Both the position numbers and the translations under genes were made by a program. Shown piece after piece: positions 58,882 through 64,000 of a stretch of DNA of 64,000 nt (positions within the stretch are counted from its first letter, which is position 1; each line of letters opens with the position of its first letter). The notes under the pieces were generated by a model, which was given only the letters and a program-made list of their open reading frames with translations, ran no database searches and had not been told where the DNA came from. Source of the stretch: Nostoc sp. ATCC 43529 (GTDB taxonomy: Bacteria; Cyanobacteriota; Cyanobacteriia; Cyanobacteriales; Nostocaceae); the NCBI GenBank assembly GCA_003326205.1, contig LWTK01000094.1, positions 283,478 through 347,477 of the forward strand. The letters are read 5' to 3'.

Positions 58882-59553
58882 CTAGTCAGCCACGACCAGG
58901 GCGATCGCAAAGCCATCGTATCCTTTGCTACCTACCGTCTGGAGTACGGTGGTACTTACACGCGGCTCAGATGCCAGCATTTCGTTGAAACGGCGTATTC
59001 CTTGGACGCTGGCATCGTTACTGGCTGTATCGATTACTGCTCCTTTACGGACAACATTATCGGCAATAATCAAGCTGCCTTGACGGGAAAGTTTGAGCGC
59101 CCAGGCTAAGTAATCGGGGTTGTTTGGCTTGTCGGCATCGATGAAAATCAGGTCAAATGGACTGCGGCCTTCGGGGGCTAGTTGTGGCAGTGTAGAGAGT
59201 GCTTGTCCAACCCGCAATTCCACTACATCGCTCAGACCAGCGCGTGCAATGTTACTCTGAGCAACTTCGGCATGTTTGGCATCGGCTTCCAGGGTAATTA
59301 AGTAACCGTCGCTGGGTAATGCCCGCGCTAACCAAATTGTGCTGTAACCGCCCAGAGTACCAATCTCTAAAATGGTACGTGACCTTTGAAGTTGTGCTAA
59401 CAGCAGCAGTAGCTTGCCCTGATTCGGTGAAACATTATGCGGCGGTAGACCGGCCGCAGCACTGGCTTCAAGTGCCGCATCCAGCACAGGGTCAGAGGGC
59501 ACAAATAGGTCAGTGAAGTAACGGTCGACCGCAGTCCATTGTTCCTGAGTCAT
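58882..59553 (-). CDS. O-methyltransferase (CCoAOMT-like, class I SAM)
   Basis: 223 residues. The SAM-binding motif I is ILEIGTLGGYSTIWLARALP, followed by the metal and substrate site FDLIFIDADKPNNPDYLAWAL and IIADNVVRKGAVID. In this family a divalent metal bound by these Asp/Asn residues orients a catechol-type hydroxyl for methylation. The natural substrate is unknown. AAGGA eight bases before ATG 59553 supports the start. It lies 70 bases from mtnA in the same direction and may share a transcript with it. Confidence 0.92.
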   Translation of the reverse strand: MTQEQWTAVDRYFTDLFVPSDPVLDAALEASAAAGLPPHNVSPNQGKLLLLLAQLQRSRTILEIGTLGGYSTIWLARALPSDGYLITLEADAKHAEVAQSNIARAGLSDVVELRVGQALSTLPQLAPEGRSPFDLIFIDADKPNNPDYLAWALKLSRQGSLIIADNVVRKGAVIDTASNDASVQGIRRFNEMLASEPRVSTTVLQTVGSKGYDGFAIALVVAD

Positions 59554-59623
59554 GGATGTATCCTTTCAAAAAAATAGAGGGATTGGTATTCCTCCTGTCC
59601 CCTGTCTCCTGCCCCCTGCCTCC

Positions 59624-60685
59624 TTAAACTACCTGCTCTACCTGGGATTTTGCCAATTCATTAGGTGCGATCGCTCCATTTTCTGTAATGATGGCTGTAA
59701 TCAATTCAGCTGGGGTGACATCAAATGCTGGGTTGTAAAAATCTACACCGTTAGGCGCGAGCATTGTATCGCCGACCTGATAGATTTCTGTGGGATCGCG
59801 TTCTTCGATGGGAATTTTACTGCCATCAGCTAATTCAAAATCAACGGTGGAAAGAGGTGCAGCGACAAAGAAGGGTATATTATGTGCTTTAGCAGCGATC
59901 GCTACGCTATATGTACCAATTTTATTCGCAGTGTCACCGTTAGCGGCAATGCGATCGGCACCCACAACTACTGCATGAATCAAACCCTGTTTCATACAAT
60001 GGGCGGCCATGTTATCCGTAATTAATGTGACTGGAATACCTTCTTGCACGCATTCCCAAGTGGTAAGTTTTGCACCTTGCAAACGCGGACGGGTTTCGTC
60101 GGCAAATAAACGCCCTAAACGTCCTTGTCTCCAAGCAGAACGCACGACACCCAAGGCTGTACCATAACCTGCGGTAGCTAATGCCCCGGCGTTACAGTGG
60201 GTAAGCAATGTCAGCTTTTGAGGGGTAGTAGGCAAAACTGTTAAGCCATTGTCACCGATCGCTTTACAAGTTTGCAAATCTTCAATGTTGATTGCTTGGG
60301 CAGTTTGCAAGAGAATTTGTTTGATTTCTTCTACTGTCCCTAAGGTTTCGTAGGCTGTTTTGAGCATTCGGCTGATTGCCCAAAATAAGTTTACGGCTGT
60401 GGGACGAGTAGAACGCAATAACTCGGCAACTTTATCTAAGTGTTGCAGAAATTCGTGGCGATCGCTTGTCTGAATTTCCCTTGCGCCAAGATACATTCCA
60501 TAGGCCGCAGCTACACCAATTGCAGGCGCACCCCGGACAATCATCGTTTTTATCGCCCGCGCCATATCTTCACTGCGGTGAATTTCTACGAATGTATATT
60601 CGTTGGGTAGACGAGTTTGGTCAATGAGTGACACTGAGTCGTTGTGCCAAATGACTGGATAAACCTGATTTGTAGAACCTGTCAT
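59624..60685 (-). CDS. mtnA: S-methyl-5-thioribose-1-phosphate isomerase
   Basis: 353 residues from ATG 60685 (an in-frame TTG four codons earlier is not preferred). RGAPAIGVAAAYGM, THCNAGALATAGYGTALGV with the catalytic Cys, VTLITDNMAAHCM and VVVGADRIAANGDTANKIGT with the catalytic Asp are all present. It isomerises methylthioribose-1-phosphate to methylthioribulose-1-phosphate in the methionine salvage pathway. Closely related eIF2B-like proteins lack the Cys, which supports MtnA here. The other mtn genes are not in the window. Confidence 0.95.
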   Translation of the reverse strand: MTGSTNQVYPVIWHNDSVSLIDQTRLPNEYTFVEIHRSEDMARAIKTMIVRGAPAIGVAAAYGMYLGAREIQTSDRHEFLQHLDKVAELLRSTRPTAVNLFWAISRMLKTAYETLGTVEEIKQILLQTAQAINIEDLQTCKAIGDNGLTVLPTTPQKLTLLTHCNAGALATAGYGTALGVVRSAWRQGRLGRLFADETRPRLQGAKLTTWECVQEGIPVTLITDNMAAHCMKQGLIHAVVVGADRIAANGDTANKIGTYSVAIAAKAHNIPFFVAAPLSTVDFELADGSKIPIEERDPTEIYQVGDTMLAPNGVDFYNPAFDVTPAELITAIITENGAIAPNELAKSQVEQVV

Positions 60686-60919
60686 AAAATAAGGCAATAT
60701 TTTTTAAATTTGCTGAGAGAATAATAAACTTTTACAGATTGAAATTAAAGCAGCTTTTTGTCGAACAATTACAGCTTGATTTTAGTTTCTGAACATGCTC
60801 TAATTTTAGCAAAACTTCATCACATTTAAAATTTTCATTGGGAAGCTTGGCTTCCAGTGGTTTTAGTCAAATTTACATTTGGCAAGTCGATGTAAACTCA
60901 AGTTTAAAAAGGTGAAAAC

Positions 60920-61243
60920 ATGGCTCAAAAAATTATTTACGGAACAGTTAGTGATGACGGAACCAAACAAAGTGGACAAGGTTTTGCAGTTGAATCACCG
61001 GAAGCAGGAACCTATGTAATTACTTTTTCAGAACCTTTTATTGAACCTCCCAGCGTCGTAGCTACTTTGAAAGATTGGGGTGCTGATAATCAAATTGTTG
61101 TTAAGGATATAACCACAAACAAAGCTCAAGTTAATATTTGGGATTTGGGAATTAAGCAACAATCAGGTGGAGGTTCTCCAGACCTCACAGTTACAAAAGA
61201 AAAGTCCGCTTTTAATTTTATTGCCATTGGAGAAGGTAGTTAA
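60920..61243 (+). CDS. Small beta-rich protein of unknown function
   Basis: 107 residues, no signal peptide or membrane segment. GQGFAVESPEAGTYVITFSEPFIEPPSVVATLKD is followed, after a Gly/Ser-rich loop, by KSAFNFIAIGEGS. The pattern of aromatic and Pro-Pro positions resembles H-type-lectin-like or phage-tail beta sandwiches, but this is a weak resemblance. An AAGGTG element 8 bases before the ATG supports the start. It lies alone, between mtnA and the RTX protein gene. Confidence 0.7.
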   Translation: MAQKIIYGTVSDDGTKQSGQGFAVESPEAGTYVITFSEPFIEPPSVVATLKDWGADNQIVVKDITTNKAQVNIWDLGIKQQSGGGSPDLTVTKEKSAFNFIAIGEGS

Positions 61244-61604
61244 GGGACTTCCAAAAAATAAATTATCCAATGTTGTGGGGTGGACTTATAGAACATACGT
61301 GTCAACTTAACGTGAAACTCTTGCTGTTATTAACTTCTCTTTCTTTTCTGACTTTGTGTCCTACCCTGCGGGAAGCCGCTCCGCGCGGCAGTTGCTACAA
61401 GTCGGGGAACCCGCCCAACGCACTGCCTTGTCTATGCGTCCTTTGCGGTTCGTTATCACTCCATCTTTGACACAACGCAGAGAAAAAAAGTCTGTAGAAG
61501 ACACCAAGGCTAGTGGTCTGTCCCATTAATTTTGTAGAAAAAAACGTTCGTAGTAAGGACTTTAGTCCTTACTACGAACCTTTCAGAACTAATGCGATAG
61601 ACCA
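61244..61604. other. Gene-free region made of repeat fragments
   Basis: A solitary family C end, GTGTCAACTTAACGTGAAAC (61299-61318, inverted), then CTTTGTGTCC / CCTTTGCGGTTC pieces split by a GC-rich palindromic repeat (CTGCGGGAAGCCGCTCCGCG), then the family A element. Frames across it are not genes. Confidence 0.7.
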
Positions 61605-61605
61605 C
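61513..61605. mobile_element. MITE-like element, family A (copy 2), provides the RTX stop codon
   Basis: 93 bp from GTGGTCTGTCCCATTA to TAATGCGATAGACCAC, with TA on both sides (61511-61512, 61606-61607). The core GTAGTAAGGACTTTAG pairs with its inverse. The RTX stop codon (61605-61607, TAG on the minus strand) is the TA plus the last base of the element. Confidence 0.85.
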
Positions 61606-64000
61606 TAGGCAATCAGACTGAAATTACTACTACTCAAAGTAATATTAGGATTACCTAAACGGGCAAACTCAAACACTGTTCCTGCGCCCAAAACATTGCC
61701 ATCCTGGTTATAGAATAAGCTGCGACTACTTTGGCTAAAGACAATACGCGCATTACTAGCATTGACGAATTGATTGTCGGTGACAACTGCAAAATCAGTC
61801 AAAGCTTGTCCCACAGTATTAGTAATAGCATTGAAAGTAGTTTTACTCAGCACAATCTGGTCTTGTCCGACTTCAAAATCAGTGATGGTATCAATACCTA
61901 AGCTTGTGTTAAACACACTATTACTTTGGAACAGATATTTATCACTACCAATTCCACCTGTAAGAGTATCATTACCATTACCTCCCAAGAGGGTATCATT
62001 TCCTGCTAACCCTTGGAGTTGGTCATTTCCATCACCACCAATTAGAGTGTTATTCAGTGTATTGCCAGTGAGAATATCATTACCTGTGCCACCCGTTGCA
62101 TTTTCAATAACGTTGTTGGCAGAAAGAATGAGATTGAGATTGCTATTAACTGTTTGGGAAGTTGTGACACCTAAATTTAGGTTGACGGCAACTGTAGTAC
62201 CGCTAAAGTTAATAGTGTCAGTGCCACCTGTTGTGGTTTCTATAATTGTGTCGGTTCCCAAGGCACTATTCGCTACAAAAGAATAAGTATCATTTCCTGT
62301 TAAACCTTGGAGTCGGTCATTTCCGCCACCGCCAATTAAAGTATTATTCAGCGTATTGCCAGTGAGAGTGTCATTGCCTGTGCCACCTGTTGCGTTTTCA
62401 ATAACGTTGTTGGCAGAAAGAATGAGGTTGAGATTGCTATTAACTGTTTGCGAAGTGGTAACACCTAAATTTAGGTTGACGGCAACTGTAGTACCGCTAA
62501 AGTTAATAGTGTCAGTACCGCCTGTTGTGGTTTCTATAATTGTGTCGGTTCCCAAGGCACTATTCGCTACAAAAGAATAAGTATCATTTCCTGTTAAACC
62601 TTGGAGTCGGTCATTTCCACCACCACCAATTAGAGTGTTATTCAGTGTGTTACCAGTGAGAGTGTCATTACCCGTGCCACCTGTTGCATTTTCAATAACG
62701 TTGTTGGCAGAGAGAATGAGTTTGAGATTGCTATTAACCGTTTGCAAGATGGTTAAACCTAGATTTAAATTGACCGCAACTGTAGTACCGCTAAAGTTAA
62801 TAGTATCAGTACCACCTGTTGTGGTTTCTATTATTGTGTCCGTTCCCAAAGCAGTATTCGCTAGGAAAGAATAAGTATCATTTCCTACGCCACCATACAA
62901 GCTATCATTTCCAGCATCACCTGAGAATCTATCATCTCCCTGTTCGCCAAATAAACGGTCATTCCCAGCACCACCAGAGAGGGTATCGTTACCTAAACCA
63001 CCAAACAAATCATCATTGTATGGAGTTCCTGTAATGTTGTTATTTACAACTGCACTGTTGAAAATAAAATCACTTGCTTGTAATTGGCTGCTGCTAATGC
63101 CATTGAGTTTGAGTCGATAATAATAATCACCATCAAACACTCGATATCTGACGCTAATAATGGCGTTACCATCGGTATCATTACTTGTCAGTAATAACAG
63201 ATTATTGAAGTCACTGATGCCTAGAGTTCTGAGATCTATTTTGTCTTGTCCCTTCTGAAAATCAATGACGATATCTTGTTCTTTGGCAACGATGGAATTA
63301 TCAAAGTACTCGAAAACAAATTCATCGTTTCCTGCGCCACCATACAAGGTATCATTGCCAGCACCACCTAATAATCTGTCATTTCCCTGTTCGCCAAATA
63401 AACGGTCATTCCCAGCACCACCAGAGAGGGTATCGTTACCTAAACCACCAAACAAATCATCATTGTATGGAGTTCCTGTAATGTTGTTATTTACAACTGC
63501 ACTGTTGAAAATAAAATCACTTGCTTGTAATTGGCTGCTGCTAATGCCATTGAGTTTGAGTCGATAATAATAATCACCATCAAACACTCGATATCTGACG
63601 CTAATAATGGCGTTACCATCGGTATCATTACTTGTCAGCAATAACAGATTATTAAAGTCACTGATGCCTAGAGTTCTGAGATCTATTTTGTCTTGTCCCT
63701 TCTGAAAATCAATGACGATATCTTGTTCTTTGGCAACGATGGAATTATCAAAGTACTCGAAAACAAATTGGTCGCTCCCTGCACCGCCATACAAGGTATC
63801 ATTGCCAGCACCACCTAATAATCTGTCATTTCCCTGTTCGCCAAATAAACTGTCATTCCCGCCACCACCAGAGAGGGTATCGTTACCTAAACCACCAAAC
63901 AAATCATCATTGTATGGAGTTCCTGTAATGTTGTTATTTACAACTGCACTGTTGAAAATAAAATCACTTGCTTGTAATTGGCTGCTGCTAATGCCATTGA
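61605..64000 (-). CDS. RTX-type calcium-binding repeat protein, C-terminal part (5' end outside window)
   Basis: The frame is open beyond base 64000, so at least 797 residues of a larger protein. Nonapeptide RTX motifs (GGxGND-type: GGLGNDTLSGGAGNDRLFG) are arranged in two larger repeats. A 450-bp (150-residue) unit includes VIDFQKGQDKIDLRTLGISD (63010-64000), and a 294-bp (98-residue) unit includes DTIIETTTGGTDTINFSG (about 62020-62900). The C-terminus (NTSLGIDTITDFEVGQDQI, ...NITLSSSNFSLIA) is the usual type I secretion signal of such proteins. Exported without a signal peptide, folding on extracellular calcium. The stop codon is made by a MITE-like insertion. Confidence 0.9.
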   Translation of the reverse strand, partial: NGISSSQLQASDFIFNSAVVNNNITGTPYNDDLFGGLGNDTLSGGGGNDSLFGEQGNDRLLGGAGNDTLYGGAGSDQFVFEYFDNSIVAKEQDIVIDFQKGQDKIDLRTLGISDFNNLLLLTSNDTDGNAIISVRYRVFDGDYYYRLKLNGISSSQLQASDFIFNSAVVNNNITGTPYNDDLFGGLGNDTLSGGAGNDRLFGEQGNDRLLGGAGNDTLYGGAGNDEFVFEYFDNSIVAKEQDIVIDFQKGQDKIDLRTLGISDFNNLLLLTSNDTDGNAIISVRYRVFDGDYYYRLKLNGISSSQLQASDFIFNSAVVNNNITGTPYNDDLFGGLGNDTLSGGAGNDRLFGEQGDDRFSGDAGNDSLYGGVGNDTYSFLANTALGTDTIIETTTGGTDTINFSGTTVAVNLNLGLTILQTVNSNLKLILSANNVIENATGGTGNDTLTGNTLNNTLIGGGGNDRLQGLTGNDTYSFVANSALGTDTIIETTTGGTDTINFSGTTVAVNLNLGVTTSQTVNSNLNLILSANNVIENATGGTGNDTLTGNTLNNTLIGGGGNDRLQGLTGNDTYSFVANSALGTDTIIETTTGGTDTINFSGTTVAVNLNLGVTTSQTVNSNLNLILSANNVIENATGGTGNDILTGNTLNNTLIGGDGNDQLQGLAGNDTLLGGNGNDTLTGGIGSDKYLFQSNSVFNTSLGIDTITDFEVGQDQIVLSKTTFNAITNTVGQALTDFAVVTDNQFVNASNARIVFSQSSRSLFYNQDGNVLGAGTVFEFARLGNPNITLSSSNFSLIA
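62020..62900. repeat. 294-bp coding tandem repeat (3 copies)
   Basis: Three near-identical units of 98 residues in the RTX protein (e.g. SALGTDTIIETTTGGTDTIN, ENATGGTGNDTLTGNTLNN). Confidence 0.88.
62960..64000. repeat. 450-bp coding tandem repeat (at least 2.3 copies)
   Basis: Units with the same text start near 62970, 63420 and 63870, almost without base changes, so the array is recent or homogenised. It runs off the window. Confidence 0.88.

Noticed and set aside
61270..61470. 66-residue frame after the small beta protein
   Set aside because: Composed of family C end, GC-rich palindrome and other repeat pieces.
61774..63567. Plus-strand frames opposite the RTX gene (VSLPVPPVAFSITLLAERM...)
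   Set aside because: Antisense of the tandem repeats; open only because of their composition.

Overview
The window looks like chromosomal DNA of a filamentous, probably heterocyst-forming cyanobacterium (Nostoc/Calothrix/Tolypothrix-like). The evidence is the dense scatter of the HIP1 octamer GCGATCGC, the tandem heptamer arrays (STRR type: TAGGCAA, TAATGAC, GGGGAAT, GGCAGGA) between genes, and a cyanobacterial gene set: a high-light-inducible protein, glycolate oxidase GlcD, a SigA-type sigma factor, a phycobilin-type GAF photoreceptor, an ABA4-like protein, and DUF1822, DUF928, DUF3124 and Tll0287-like proteins. No rRNA, phage, integrase, transposase or CRISPR array was seen. One tRNA (Lys, CTT) is present.

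Layout. 0-10.8 kb: 3' end of a GMC oxidoreductase, a patatin-like lipase, two CPA1 Na+/H+ antiporters, a DUF389 membrane protein, an Mph-type macrolide 2'-phosphotransferase, a frameshifted gene, a DUF3124 lipoprotein and a small conserved protein. 11.2-17.2 kb: a minus-strand tripartite exporter set (MacA-like adaptor, MacB-like permease, a VOC-fold protein, ATPase, TolC-like channel). 17.4-23.4 kb: a secreted repeat protein, a TPR protein, a CheY-like regulator, gyrase/topo IV subunit A and a dead GNAT gene. 23.8-30 kb: hli, rpoD, a 1.5-kb gene-free region with a candidate structured RNA, a fasciclin lipoprotein and gyrB. 30-37 kb: miaA, a Uma2 protein, an ANT(2'')-like nucleotidyltransferase, glcD, a Tll0287-like haem protein, a GHL10 glycosidase and a membrane protein. 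37.7-46.7 kb is rich in signalling: a photoreceptor-like histidine kinase whose catalytic boxes are all degenerate, tRNA-Lys, a NACHT-WD40 giant, and a GAF-GGDEF diguanylate cyclase. 47-52 kb: a short-type transketolase, an ABA4-like protein and a CobW GTPase. 51.9-56.3 kb: a three-gene set DUF1822 / CHAT-CHASE2 / DUF928. 56.5-64 kb: M3 oligopeptidase, O-methyltransferase, mtnA, a small unknown protein, and the 3' end of a large RTX protein that runs off the right edge.

Two things stand out. First, the DUF1822 / CHAT-CHASE2 / DUF928 set joins a caspase-like protease with an intact His/Cys pair to a membrane sensor domain and an exported partner; I know of no described function, and it is my best candidate for an undescribed system. 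Second, the spaces between genes are largely filled with small non-autonomous elements (at least seven families, several with clean terminal inverted repeats and target-site duplications) and STRR arrays. These intrude into genes: they supply the stop codons of the GMC and RTX genes, the start codon of miaA, a low-complexity linker inside the gyrase A gene, and they truncate a GNAT gene.

All assignments come from reading translated sequence and recognising motifs. No database search, folding program or alignment was run.
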